DNA of 64,000 bases from Streptomyces sp. Tue6028. Its GTDB lineage: Bacteria; Actinomycetota; Actinomycetes; Streptomycetales; Streptomycetaceae. Shown in pieces: positions 16,035 to 24,944 of the stretch. The notes below the pieces were generated by a model. The model did no database searches. It saw nothing but the letters and a program-made list of their open reading frames with translations, and was not told the origin of the DNA. The stretch is from positions 186,001 to 250,000 of the forward strand of contig NZ_MLCE01000036.1 of assembly GCF_002300165.1 (NCBI RefSeq), read 5' to 3'. Each line of letters opens with the position of its first letter. Positions within the stretch are counted from its first letter, which is position 1. Position numbers and translations under genes: made by a program.

Positions 16035-17549
16035 ATGACCCACCCGTCCGATACGGGTCCGGCCCCCGTGCTGGCGCTCAAGGACATCTCGAAGTCCTTC
16101 GGCGCCGTGCGCGCCCTGCGGGACGTGTCCCTGGAACTGTTTCCCGGCGAGGTGCACGCGCTCGCCGGAGAGAACGGCGCGGGCAAGTCGACCCTCATCA
16201 AGACACTCGCCGGCGTGCACCGACCGGACGCCGGCCAGGTGCTGCTGGACGGTGAGTCCACCGTCTTCCACGGACCCGCCGACGCCCGCGACGCGGGCAT
16301 CGCGGTGATCTACCAGGAGCCCACGCTCTTTCCCGACCTGTCGATCGCCGAGAACATCTTCATGGGCCGCCAGCCCCGGCGCGCCCTCGGCCGCATCGAC
16401 CACAAGGCGACCCACGCCGCGACCCTGGCCCTGATGCAGCGCCTCGGAGTCGAGCTCGACCCCGACCGCCCCGCCCGCGGCCTGTCCATCGCCGACCAGC
16501 AGATCGTGGAGATCGCCAAGGCCCTCTCCTTCGACGCCCGCGTCCTGATCATGGACGAGCCGACCGCCGCCCTCACCGGCAGCGAGGTGGCCCGCCTCTT
16601 CGGCGTCGTGCGCACCCTGCGCGACCAGGGCTCGGCGGTGCTGTTCATCTCGCACCGCCTGGAGGAGATCTTCCAGATCTGCGAGCGCGTCACCACCCTG
16701 CGCGACGGCGCCTGGATCGCCAGCGAGCCGCTGGACGGCATGACCGAGGACGACCTGGTGCGCCGGATGGTCGGCCGCGACCTCGACGAGCTCTACCCCA
16801 AGCAGGACGTCCGGGCCGGCGAGGTCGCCCTGAGCGTGCGCCGGCTGACCCGCGAGGGCGTCTTCACCGACGTCTCCTTCGAGGTGCGGCGCGGCGAGAT
16901 CGTCGGCCTCGCCGGCCTCGTCGGCGCGGGCCGCACGGAGGTGGCGCGGGCCGTGTTCGGCGTCGACCGCTGGGACGGGGGCGAGGTCGAGGTCGACGGC
17001 AGGACGTTGACCAACGGCGCACCCTCGACGGCCATGGCCGCCGGACTGGCCCTCGTCCCCGAGGACCGGCGTGCCCAGGGCCTGGTGATGGACATGTCCA
17101 TCGAGCGGAACATCGGCCTGACCGGTCTGCGCAGCACGGTGCGGGCCGGCCTGATGGACCGCGGTGCCGAGCGCAGCCGTTCCCTCGACTGGGCCGTCAA
17201 GCTCCAGGTGAAGTACGCCAGGATCGCGGACACCGTCTCCACGCTCTCCGGCGGCAACCAGCAGAAGGTCGTCCTCGCCAAGTGGCTCGCCACCGGCCCC
17301 AAGGTGCTGATCGTCGACGAGCCGACCCGTGGCATCGACGTCGGCACCAAGGCCGAAGTGCACCGCCTGCTCAGCGAGTTGGCCGCCGACGGGGTGGCCG
17401 TCCTGATGATCTCCTCCGATCTGCCCGAGATCCTCGGCATGGCGGACCGCGTGCTGGTGATGCACGAGGGCCGGCTCACCGCCGAGATCCCACGCTCCGA
17501 AGCCACCGAGGAAACCGTGATGGCCGCAGCCACCGGGAGGGCCGCATGA
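16035..17549 (+). CDS. rhaT: Rhamnose ABC transporter ATP-binding protein (dual ABC)
   Basis: ATPase of a CUT2-type sugar importer, 504 residues with two tandem nucleotide-binding domains. The first has Walker A GENGAGKST, signature LSIADQQIVEIAKAL and Walker B LIMDEPTAALTG. The second has the degenerate P-loop GLVGAGRTEVARAVF, signature LSGGNQQKVVLAKWL and VLIVDEPTRGID, the RbsA/RhaT pattern. ATG 16035 follows GAGGAG at 6 nt; a longer open frame from 15954 runs over the operator and is rejected. It is coupled by ATGA to the first permease. Rhamnose specificity is inferred from the flanking rha genes. Confidence 0.92.
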   Translation: MTHPSDTGPAPVLALKDISKSFGAVRALRDVSLELFPGEVHALAGENGAGKSTLIKTLAGVHRPDAGQVLLDGESTVFHGPADARDAGIAVIYQEPTLFPDLSIAENIFMGRQPRRALGRIDHKATHAATLALMQRLGVELDPDRPARGLSIADQQIVEIAKALSFDARVLIMDEPTAALTGSEVARLFGVVRTLRDQGSAVLFISHRLEEIFQICERVTTLRDGAWIASEPLDGMTEDDLVRRMVGRDLDELYPKQDVRAGEVALSVRRLTREGVFTDVSFEVRRGEIVGLAGLVGAGRTEVARAVFGVDRWDGGEVEVDGRTLTNGAPSTAMAAGLALVPEDRRAQGLVMDMSIERNIGLTGLRSTVRAGLMDRGAERSRSLDWAVKLQVKYARIADTVSTLSGGNQQKVVLAKWLATGPKVLIVDEPTRGIDVGTKAEVHRLLSELAADGVAVLMISSDLPEILGMADRVLVMHEGRLTAEIPRSEATEETVMAAATGRAA

Positions 17550-18586
17550 CGGTGACCGCTCCCAACCCCGCCCCCGCCGCCGAGGTGCCCAGGTCGAGCG
17601 GTACACGGCTGGTCGACCGCGTCTTCAAGATGCGCGAACTGGCCATCCTGATCGTCTTCCTGGTGATGATCGCCATCACCCAGGCGGGCAACAGCCACTT
17701 CCTGTCCGAGCAGGGCATCAAGGACCTGCTCCTGAACGCGACGATCCTCGTCCTGGTCGCCACCGGACAGTCGCTCGTCGTCATCACCCGCAACGTCGAC
17801 CTGTCGGTCGGCTCGACGCTCGGCATCAGCGCCTTCGCGGCCGGCACCTATCTCCAGGGCGGCGGGAACCCCGTCGTCGCCGTGTTCCTCTCGGTCCTGC
17901 TCGGCATCGCCTGCGGACTCGTCAACGGAACGCTCGTCAGCCTCGGCCAGGTACCCGCGCTCGTCGTCACCCTCGGCACCCTCTACATCATCCGCGGCAT
18001 CGACTCCATCTGGGTCGGCTCCCGGCAGATCACCGCGGCCGACCTGCCCGGCTCCTTCGTCGACTTCGGCTCCGGCGGCATCTCGGCCGTCCCCTACCTC
18101 GCGCTGATCGCGCTGGCGGTGCTGCTGGTCACCGCGTACTACCTCAAGCACTTCGGCAGCGGCCGCGAGCTGTACGCGCTGGGCTCCAACCCGGAGGCCG
18201 CCCGCCTCGCCGGCATCCCCGTCCGCAAGCGCATCCTGACCGCGTACGTGGTGTGCGGGGGCCTCGCCGGACTCGCGGGCGCCCTGTACCTCGCCCGCTT
18301 CGGCAACGTCGACTCCGGCACCGGGAACGGCTACGAACTCACCGTCGTCAGCGCGGTCGTGGTCGGCGGGGTCGTCTTCACCGGCGGTTCCGGCAGCGTC
18401 TACGGCGCCGCGCTCGGCGCCCTGCTGCTCACCTCGATCAACAGCGTGCTGCCCGCCCTCGGCGTCAGCTCCGTCTGGGTGCTCGCCATCAACGGCATCC
18501 TGCTCATCCTCGCCATCGCGGTCGACCGGGTCGTCGCGCTGCGCGTGGCCTCCGCACTGAAGAAGAGGAACGCCCGCCATGGCTGA
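17546..18586 (+). CDS. rhaP: Rhamnose ABC transporter permease 1
   Basis: BPD_transp_2 family permease, 346 residues with about eight to ten membrane helices (for example AILIVFLVMIAITQAG and ATILVLVATGQSLVVITRN). The phrase RNVDLSVGSTLGISAF is the CUT2 permease signature, and the loop LGSNPEAARLAGIPV (about residue 210) is the ATPase-contact element. It overlaps rhaT by 4 nt and rhaQ by 8 nt, so these subunits are made together. Confidence 0.9.
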   Translation: MTVTAPNPAPAAEVPRSSGTRLVDRVFKMRELAILIVFLVMIAITQAGNSHFLSEQGIKDLLLNATILVLVATGQSLVVITRNVDLSVGSTLGISAFAAGTYLQGGGNPVVAVFLSVLLGIACGLVNGTLVSLGQVPALVVTLGTLYIIRGIDSIWVGSRQITAADLPGSFVDFGSGGISAVPYLALIALAVLLVTAYYLKHFGSGRELYALGSNPEAARLAGIPVRKRILTAYVVCGGLAGLAGALYLARFGNVDSGTGNGYELTVVSAVVVGGVVFTGGSGSVYGAALGALLLTSINSVLPALGVSSVWVLAINGILLILAIAVDRVVALRVASALKKRNARHG

Positions 18587-19568
18587 CTCGCCCCTCGCGC
18601 GCGCCGTCCGCTGGGACACGGTCGTCGGCGCCCTCCTCATCGTCCTGCTGCTGTTCTCCTTCGGCTTCGTCGACGGTTTCGGCAACGCCCTCAACCTGTC
18701 GTTCCTGATCGGCAACACGCTGCCCATCGCGCTGATCGCCCTGCCGATGACCCTGCTCGTGGTGGCGGGGGAGATCGACCTGTCCGTCGCCTCCACGGCC
18801 GGCCTGTCCGGCGCGGTCATGGGAGCCCTGTGGAACCAGGGCATGTCCATCGAGACGATCATCCCGCTGTGCCTGCTCCTGGGCGTGGTGTGCGGCCTGG
18901 TCAACGGTCTGCTGGTGACCCGGCTCGGACTGCCCTCCCTCGCCGTCACGATCGGTACGCTCGCCGCCTACCGGGGCGTCGCGCAGATCGTGCTCGGCTC
19001 GGACGCCGTCACCGACTTCCCCACGCAGTACCTCGACTTCGCGGCCGGACGCATCGGCGACACGTTCCTGCCGCAGGCGTTCCTGCCCTTCCTGGTGCTG
19101 CTGGCCGTCGCCGTGGTCGTCCTGCACGCCACCCCGTTCGGGCGCTCCGCGTTCGCGGTCGGCGCCAACGAGGAGGCCGCGCGGTTCGCCGGCGTCCGCG
19201 TGAAGCGGCAGAAGCTGATCCTGTTCGTCGCGACCGGCTTCATGGCCTCGCTCACCGGGGTCTTCTGGGCCCTGCACTACGCCAGTGCCCGGTACGACAA
19301 CGCCACCGGACTCGAACTCTCCGTCGTCGCGGCCGTCCTGCTCGGCGGCATCGACTTCGACGGCGGCAAGGGCACGCTCGGCGGCGCGATCGCCGGCGTC
19401 TTCCTCCTCGGCGCCCTGCAGAACGTGATGAGCCTCCTGAACGTCTCCGCGCAGTCGCAGATCGTCGTCACCGGCGTCCTGCTCGTCGTCTCCGTGCTCG
19501 GCCCCCGGGTCGCACGGCAGATCTCCGTGGCACGGGCGGGCCGCAGGGCGGCCACGACGCAGACCTAG
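18579..19568 (+). CDS. rhaQ: Rhamnose ABC transporter permease 2
   Basis: Second CUT2 permease, 329 residues, paralogous to rhaP. It has VVAGEIDLSVASTAGLSGAV near residue 65, the contact loop VGANEEAARFAGVRVKR near residue 195 and the conserved ELSVVAAVLLGGIDFDGG. It overlaps rhaP by 8 nt. The 187-nt gap to the binding-protein gene is strongly GC-rich and may contain structure that raises or separates expression of the receptor. Confidence 0.9.
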   Translation: MADSPLARAVRWDTVVGALLIVLLLFSFGFVDGFGNALNLSFLIGNTLPIALIALPMTLLVVAGEIDLSVASTAGLSGAVMGALWNQGMSIETIIPLCLLLGVVCGLVNGLLVTRLGLPSLAVTIGTLAAYRGVAQIVLGSDAVTDFPTQYLDFAAGRIGDTFLPQAFLPFLVLLAVAVVVLHATPFGRSAFAVGANEEAARFAGVRVKRQKLILFVATGFMASLTGVFWALHYASARYDNATGLELSVVAAVLLGGIDFDGGKGTLGGAIAGVFLLGALQNVMSLLNVSAQSQIVVTGVLLVVSVLGPRVARQISVARAGRRAATTQT

Positions 19569-19755
19569 CCGCCCCGCCCCCGCCCGTTCCACCCGCTCAC
19601 GACGCACCCACCCGTTCCCGGCGCACCCGCCGGACCGGCCGTCCGACGGCCGCCGGCCGTCCCCGGCCGGCCGCGCCGACGCGGCGGAGCCGCACACCGA
19701 GACAGTCCCGCGCCCCGTCGGGGGCGCACCCCCTCCCTCCCGAAAAGGACCCGCC

Positions 19756-20838
19756 ATGCGCAAGTCGTCGATCCGTCGCAGCTGCGCGGCCCTCGCCGCC
19801 GTCACCTCGCTCGCCCTGGCCGTCACCGCCTGCGGTGGCACCACCAAGAACGACGTCAAGGACTCCGGCGGCTCGGCCGCCACCGCGGGCAAGGCCGACC
19901 CGAACGCGGCCACCAAGAAGGGCCTGACCGTCGGCTTCCTGCCCAAGCAGGTCAACAACCCGTACTTCACCTCCGCGGACAAGGGCGGCGAGAAGGCGCT
20001 CGAGGAACTCGGCTCCAGCTACAAGGAGGTCGGCCCCAGCAGCGCCACCGACACCAGCAGCCAGGTCAGCTACGTCAACACGCTGACCCAGCAGCAGGTC
20101 GACGCGATGGCCGTGTCCGCGCAGGACCCGGGCGCCCTGTGCACGGCGCTCAAGCAGGCGATGACGAACAAGATCAAGGTCGTCACCTACGACTCGGACA
20201 CCAAGACCGACTGCCGCAACGCCTTCGTCTCGCAGGCCAGCGCCGAGGACCTGGGCCGCACCGAGGTGCAGCTGCTCGCCGAGCAGATCGACTACAAGGG
20301 CGAGATCGCGATCCTGTCCGCCGCGCAGACCGCGACGAACCAGAACACCTGGATCGACTTCATGAAGGACGAGCTGAAGGACCCCAAGTACAAGGACATC
20401 AAGCTGGTCAAGGTCGCCTTCGGCAACGACGACGCCCAGCAGTCCTTCCAGCAGACCCAGGGCCTTCTCCAGGAGCACCCGAACCTCAAGGGGATCATCT
20501 CCCCGACCACGGTCGGCATCAAGGCCGCAGCGCAGTACCTGTCCGGCTCGAAGTACAAGGGCAAGGTCAAGCTGACCGGCCTCGGCACCCCGAACGACAT
20601 GCGCAAGTACGTCAAGAACGGCACCGTCGACGCCTTCGAGCTGTGGGACCCGGCGAAGCTCGGCGAGCTCGCGGCCCGTACGGCCGTGGCCCTGTCCTCC
20701 GGGCAGATCACCGGCAAGGAGGGCGAGACCTTCAAGGCCGGCGACATGGGCACCTTCACCATCGGCAAGGACGGCGTGATCAACCTGGGCAAGCCGACCG
20801 TGTTCGACGCCAAGAACATCGACCAGTTCGGCTTCTGA
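19756..20838 (+). CDS. rhaS: Rhamnose-binding lipoprotein
   Basis: Periplasmic-binding-protein-like receptor of the importer, 360 residues. The signal peptide ends in the lipobox AVTAC (Cys about residue 27). The mature domain starts VGFLPKQVNNPYFTSADKGG, typical of peripla_BP_4 sugar receptors, with the hinge region TVGIKAAAQYL near residue 255. Many lysines mark the exposed mature protein. ATG 19756 follows GAAAAGGA at 7 nt. It lies between the permeases and the mutarotase, matching the rhizobial rhaSTPQU content in a different order. Confidence 0.92.
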   Translation: MRKSSIRRSCAALAAVTSLALAVTACGGTTKNDVKDSGGSAATAGKADPNAATKKGLTVGFLPKQVNNPYFTSADKGGEKALEELGSSYKEVGPSSATDTSSQVSYVNTLTQQQVDAMAVSAQDPGALCTALKQAMTNKIKVVTYDSDTKTDCRNAFVSQASAEDLGRTEVQLLAEQIDYKGEIAILSAAQTATNQNTWIDFMKDELKDPKYKDIKLVKVAFGNDDAQQSFQQTQGLLQEHPNLKGIISPTTVGIKAAAQYLSGSKYKGKVKLTGLGTPNDMRKYVKNGTVDAFELWDPAKLGELAARTAVALSSGQITGKEGETFKAGDMGTFTIGKDGVINLGKPTVFDAKNIDQFGF

Positions 20839-20855
20839 TTCCTCAAGGGGTGTTG

Positions 20856-21176
20856 ATGCAACGCGTGTGCTTCCTGCTGAAGGTCAGGGCGGACCGCCTC
20901 GACGAGTACCGCGAGCGGCACGCCGCCGTGTGGACCGAGATGTGCGAGGCGCTCTCGGCCACCGGCTGGCACAACTACTCGCTCTTCCTGCGCGAGGACG
21001 GCCTGCTCGTCGGCTACCTGGAGACCGAGGACTTCGCCGCGGCCCAGGCGGGCATGGAGGCCACCGACGTCAACGCCCGATGGCAGGCGGAGATGGCGCC
21101 GTTCTTCGAATCGCTGGACGGCGCCCGACCCGACGAGGCCATGAAACCGCTCACCGAAGTCTTCCATCTCGCCTGA
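20856..21176 (+). CDS. rhaM: L-rhamnose mutarotase
   Basis: Interconverts the alpha and beta anomers of L-rhamnose so that imported sugar feeds the isomerase; 106 residues, matching the family length of about 104. The RhaM/RhaU pattern is clear: CFLLKVRADRLDEYRERHA, WTEMCEALSATGWHNYSLFL and GYLETEDFAAAQAGM. ATG 20856 is preceded by CAAGGGG; an in-frame TTG lies 3 nt upstream. It starts 17 nt after rhaS, so the two are probably co-transcribed. Confidence 0.93.
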   Translation: MQRVCFLLKVRADRLDEYRERHAAVWTEMCEALSATGWHNYSLFLREDGLLVGYLETEDFAAAQAGMEATDVNARWQAEMAPFFESLDGARPDEAMKPLTEVFHLA

Positions 21177-21546
21177 GCAGGACCCCTCGCATGAGACGAC
21201 GCACTCCGCCCACGACGGCCCGCGCGGTCGGCCCGCGGTCCTTCGGGCGCACCTACCGGACACCGCCGCACGGCGGCGGAGGGTCCGACATCCACGCCGA
21301 TGCCGTCGTCGACGGGACAGCCGTCGTCGACGGGACGGCGGTCCCGCGGGACGCACCCCTCTTCCCGGTCCTCCGGGAGGGGTCCGGCGGGACCACGCCC
21401 TCGTCACCGCACCCCGGTCCCCGGTCAGGGCGCGGCACCGCACGGCGCCGGCGTCGGGCTGTCCGCGTGACCACCGGTTCCGGCCCGTGCGCGGGTAATG
21501 TGAGGGCCTGCCCGCCGCAACTCGTTTCCCTGGAGGTTTGCGCCTG
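21177..21546. other. Intergenic region upstream of the LacI-type regulator gene
   Basis: 370 bp without a supportable gene. It contains a short direct duplication, GCCGTCGTCGACGGGAC at 21302-21318 repeated at 21320-21336, and further GGGAC/GTCCC inverted pieces up to about 21400 that could fold as a terminator for rhaM. I see no TGAAA-NN-TTTCA site here, so the regulator is probably not autoregulated through that motif. Confidence 0.55.
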
Positions 21547-22566
21547 ATGGCCCAGTCGGTGGGTATCAAGGACGTCGCCCGTGCCGCCGGAGTCTCCGTC
21601 GGCACGGTCTCGAACGTGATCAACCGCCCCGACACGGTCGCCTCGGAGACCCGGGCGCGGGTGCTGTCCGCCATAGACCGGCTCGGCTATGTGCGCAGCG
21701 AGTCCGCCCGTCAGCTGCGGGCCGGACGCAGCCGGATCATGGGCCTGCTCGTCCTGGACATGGGCAACCCGTTCTTCGTCGACGTCGCGCGCGGCGCGGA
21801 GCGCGCCGCGCGCGACGCGGGGCTCGGCGTGATGGTCTGCAACAGCGCGCAGAGTGCCGGCGAGGAGGCCGACTACCTGTCGCTCTTCGCCGAGCAGCGG
21901 GTGCGCGGGGTGCTGCTGACGCCGACCGACGCGAGCGGGCGCAACATCGACGCGTTCCGCCGCAACGGCATCCCGTTCGTGCTCGTCGACCGGGTCGCCG
22001 ACGGCACCACCGAGTGCTCCGTCTCGGTGGACGACGTAGCGGGCGGCGCCCTGGCGGTACGGCACCTCGTGGACGCCGGCCACCGGTCCATCGCCTACGT
22101 GAGCGGCCCGCCCGGACTCAACCAGGTGCGGGACCGCCGCACGGGCGCCCTGAACGCCTTGGCGGAGGCCGGACTGGGCCCCGACTGTCTGCGCGAGCTG
22201 CCCACCGAACGCCTCGACGTGTCCGATGGTCGCGACGCCGGCGCCCGCCTCCTCGGTCTCGCCGAGCGGCCCACCGCCGTCTTCTGCGCCAACGACCTGC
22301 TCGCCCTCGGCGTCCTGCAGGCCATGTACGCGGCGGGCGTCGGCGTGCCCGACGACCTCGCCATCGTGGGCTACGACGACATCGAGTTCGCCGCCGCGGC
22401 GGCGGTACCGCTGACCTCGGTGCGCCAGCCCGCCGTGACCATGGGCGCGCTCGCCGCCGAGCTGCTCCTGGAGGAGATCGAGACGGAGACCGCTCCGCAC
22501 GAGCACCGCCGTGTGGTGCTCCAGCCGGAGCTGGTCGTGCGCCGCTCCAGCCTCTCCGCGCGCTGA
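21547..22566 (+). CDS. LacI-family transcriptional regulator, likely rhamnose repressor
   Basis: A 339-residue LacI/GalR repressor. The N-terminal helix-turn-helix reads IKDVARAAGVSVGTVSNVIN (about residues 6-25), followed by the hinge helix ESARQLRAGRS and a sugar-binding core (MGLLVLDMGNPFFVDVARG, IVGYDDIEFAAAAAVPLTSV). GGAGG at 21532 precedes ATG 21547 by 10 nt; a TTG at 21538 lies too close to it. It stands at the end of the rhamnose island and is the obvious candidate to bind the palindromes at 4545, 4700, 15814 and 15979, with rhamnose or a derivative as inducer. That link is inferred. Confidence 0.9.
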   Translation: MAQSVGIKDVARAAGVSVGTVSNVINRPDTVASETRARVLSAIDRLGYVRSESARQLRAGRSRIMGLLVLDMGNPFFVDVARGAERAARDAGLGVMVCNSAQSAGEEADYLSLFAEQRVRGVLLTPTDASGRNIDAFRRNGIPFVLVDRVADGTTECSVSVDDVAGGALAVRHLVDAGHRSIAYVSGPPGLNQVRDRRTGALNALAEAGLGPDCLRELPTERLDVSDGRDAGARLLGLAERPTAVFCANDLLALGVLQAMYAAGVGVPDDLAIVGYDDIEFAAAAAVPLTSVRQPAVTMGALAAELLLEEIETETAPHEHRRVVLQPELVVRRSSLSAR

Positions 22567-22636
22567 GCGGCCGTTCAGTTGCCGGGGATGCCGGCGGGCG
22601 GCAGCCGCAGCGGTGCGGGCTGAGCGGCTGTTCAGT
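22562..22636. repeat. Pair of 18-bp repeats upstream of the S33 hydrolase gene
   Basis: GCTGAGCGGCCGTTCAGT (22562-22579) recurs with one change at 22619-22636. Each copy is an imperfect inverted repeat (CTGAGC/GTTCAG). The first covers the stop of the LacI gene. They could be paired operators for the gene starting at 22724. Confidence 0.45.
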
Positions 22637-22723
22637 AGATTTTCTTGATCCCGGGGCCCACCGCCTCAGGAACATGTGCTCAACTGGGACACGGCCTGGA
22701 ATCCGTACGTCTCGGGAGCCCTG

Positions 22724-24025
22724 TTGTCCGTCAGCTACCGTCAGCCCGGTGTGGTCCTCACCGACCACCGCTTCGCCGTGCCCCTCGACCACGACGACCC
22801 GGCGGGGGAGAGCATCGAGCTCTTCGCCCGTGAGGTCGTCGCGAGCGACAAGGCGCACCAGGACCTCCCCTGGCTCGTCTACCTCCAGGGCGGTCCCGGC
22901 TTCGGCGCCAACCGTTTCATCGGCCAGCAGGCCTGGCTCGGCCGCGCGCTGAAGGAGTTCCGGGTGCTGCTGCTGGACCAGCGCGGCACCGGACACTCCA
23001 CGCCCGCCAACCGGCAGACCCTCCCGCTGCGCGGCGGCCCCCGCGAGCAGGCCGGCTACCTCGCGCACTTCCGCGCCGACTCCATCGTCCGCGACTGCGA
23101 GGCCATCCGGCCCCGCCTCACCGGCGGCGCCCCGTGGACCGTCCTCGGCCAGAGCTTCGGCGGCTTCTGCACGGTCCACTACCTGTCCGCCGCCCCGGAG
23201 GGGCTGAGCACCGCCGTCATCACCGGCGGCCTGCCCTCCCTGGACGCGCACGCGGACGACGTGTACCGGGCGGCGTACCCGCGCATCGAGCGCAAGGTCG
23301 CCGCGCACTACGCGCGCTACCCGCAGGACGTCGAGCGGGCGCGCCGGATCGCGGAGTACCTGCTCCAGCACGAACCGGTCCTGAACGGCGGCTACCGCCT
23401 GACCGTCGAGGCCTTCCAGTCGCTCGGCATCCTGCTCGGCGGCAGCGAGGGCAGCCACCGCCTGCACTACCTGCTGGAGGAGGCCTTCGTCCGCACCCCG
23501 CAGGGCCCGGCGCTCTCCGACGCTTTCCAGGAGGACGTCCAGAGCCTGCTGTCGTACGCCGGACATCCCCTGTACGCGCTCGTCCACGAGGCCTGTTACG
23601 CCCAGGGCGACCGGCCCACCGCATGGTCCGCCGAGCGGGTGCGCGCCGAGTTCCCGCAGTTCGACGCGGCCAAGGCCCTCACGGACGACGGCCCGGTGCT
23701 GTTCACCGGGGAGTCCGTGCACCCCTGGACGTTCGAGACCGACCCGGCCCTGCGGCCGCTGCGCGAGACCGCCGAGGAACTGGCGACCCGCACCGACTGG
23801 CCGGCGCTGTACGACCCGGCCCGCCTCGCCGCGAACGAGGTGCCGGTCGCCGCTGCCGTCTACCACGACGACATGTACGTCGACGCCGAGCACTCCCTGC
23901 GCACGGCGCGCGACGTCCGGGGCGTGCGGACCTGGGTGACGGACGAGTTCGAGCACGACGGCGTGCGGGCGGGCGGGCCGCGCGTCCTGGACCGGCTGCT
24001 GGCGCTCGCGCGCGACGAGGTCTGA
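22724..24025 (+). CDS. Proline iminopeptidase-like alpha/beta hydrolase (S33), TTG start
   Basis: Predicted cytoplasmic serine hydrolase of peptidase family S33, 433 residues. It has the HGGPG-type oxyanion motif as YLQGGPGFGAN (about residue 55), the nucleophile elbow LGQSFGGFC (about 145), and a C-terminal VYHDDMYVDAEHS carrying the acid, with DEFEHDGVR supplying the likely catalytic His. The upstream frame is open back to 22676, but GGGAG at 22714-22718 sits 5 nt before TTG 22724, where family members begin (SVSYRQPGVVL). I therefore take this unusual start. The physiological substrate is not evident. Confidence 0.85.
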   Translation: MSVSYRQPGVVLTDHRFAVPLDHDDPAGESIELFAREVVASDKAHQDLPWLVYLQGGPGFGANRFIGQQAWLGRALKEFRVLLLDQRGTGHSTPANRQTLPLRGGPREQAGYLAHFRADSIVRDCEAIRPRLTGGAPWTVLGQSFGGFCTVHYLSAAPEGLSTAVITGGLPSLDAHADDVYRAAYPRIERKVAAHYARYPQDVERARRIAEYLLQHEPVLNGGYRLTVEAFQSLGILLGGSEGSHRLHYLLEEAFVRTPQGPALSDAFQEDVQSLLSYAGHPLYALVHEACYAQGDRPTAWSAERVRAEFPQFDAAKALTDDGPVLFTGESVHPWTFETDPALRPLRETAEELATRTDWPALYDPARLAANEVPVAAAVYHDDMYVDAEHSLRTARDVRGVRTWVTDEFEHDGVRAGGPRVLDRLLALARDEV

Positions 24026-24090
24026 GATTCCCGGGTCCCTCTAGACTTCTGACGGACTGTCAGGAGTCGTCGGAGTTCCGAGGGGGCACG

Positions 24091-24927
24091 GTGATCGACA
24101 CCACGCGCACGGACATCCCGGAGGGCGAGGAGCGGCTGCGCCTCGACGTCGAGGACGACGGCATCGGCGTCCTCACCCTCTGCCGCCCGGCCAAGCTGAA
24201 CGCGTGGAGCTGGGAATCCACCCGTCAGCTGGGCCTGTTCGCCGACCGGATCCGCTTCGACGAGTCGATCCGGGTGGTCCTGCTGCGGGCCGAGGGCCGG
24301 GCCTTCTGCGCTGGCATCGACGTCACGGCGCCGGGCGGGGCGATCACCGGCCGCACCGGCGCCGAGCGGTTCCGCAACTACTACGAGGGCATCCGCTGGG
24401 CGCACGAACGGTTCGCGGCCTTCGCCCGCCTGCCGCAGCCGGTCGTCGCCGCTGTCCGCGGCCACTGCCTCGGGTTCGGCTTCGAACTCGCCCTCATGGC
24501 GGACGTCCGCGTCGCCGCCGACGACGCGGTGTTCGCCCTGCCCGAGACCCGGCTCGGGGTCGCGGTCGACGCGGGCGGAGACCTGCGGATCGCGCGCGAG
24601 GCGGGAGCGGGGTGGGCGAAACTCCTCGCGCTGACGGGGCGGCGGATCGACGCGGCCACGGCCGAACGCCTCCGCCTCGTCCAGCTCGTCACCACGCCCG
24701 ACGAGACGGAGGCGACCGCCCGCGGTCTCGCGGCGGAGATCGCGGCGAACGCGCCGCTCGCCGTGCAGGGCGTGAAGCACGACATCGACGCGTACACCGA
24801 CGCCGGGCTCGCCGCGGCCCTCGACCGCGCCGCCGTCTCGGCGGCGCTCACGCTCACCTCCGAGGACGCCCGCGAGGGGTACGCGGCGAAGGGTGCGCGC
24901 CGCACGGTCCGCTTCGAGGGGAAGTGA
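24091..24927 (+). CDS. Enoyl-CoA hydratase/isomerase family protein
   Basis: Crotonase-fold enzyme, 278 residues. CoA- and oxyanion-hole motifs are visible: RAEGRAFCAGIDV (about residue 72) and AVRGHCLGFGFELALMADVRVAADDAVFALPE (about 125-155). GTG 24091 is preceded by GAGGGGG. It converges on a DECR-like SDR gene ending at 24945, and both fit acyl-CoA (fatty acid) metabolism. The glutamates of canonical hydratases are not all in place (ETRLGVAVDAGG follows), so hydratase versus isomerase or hydrolase activity is open. Confidence 0.85.
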   Translation: MIDTTRTDIPEGEERLRLDVEDDGIGVLTLCRPAKLNAWSWESTRQLGLFADRIRFDESIRVVLLRAEGRAFCAGIDVTAPGGAITGRTGAERFRNYYEGIRWAHERFAAFARLPQPVVAAVRGHCLGFGFELALMADVRVAADDAVFALPETRLGVAVDAGGDLRIAREAGAGWAKLLALTGRRIDAATAERLRLVQLVTTPDETEATARGLAAEIAANAPLAVQGVKHDIDAYTDAGLAAALDRAAVSAALTLTSEDAREGYAAKGARRTVRFEGK

Positions 24928-24944
24928 CCGTCCGGGACCCGGGC

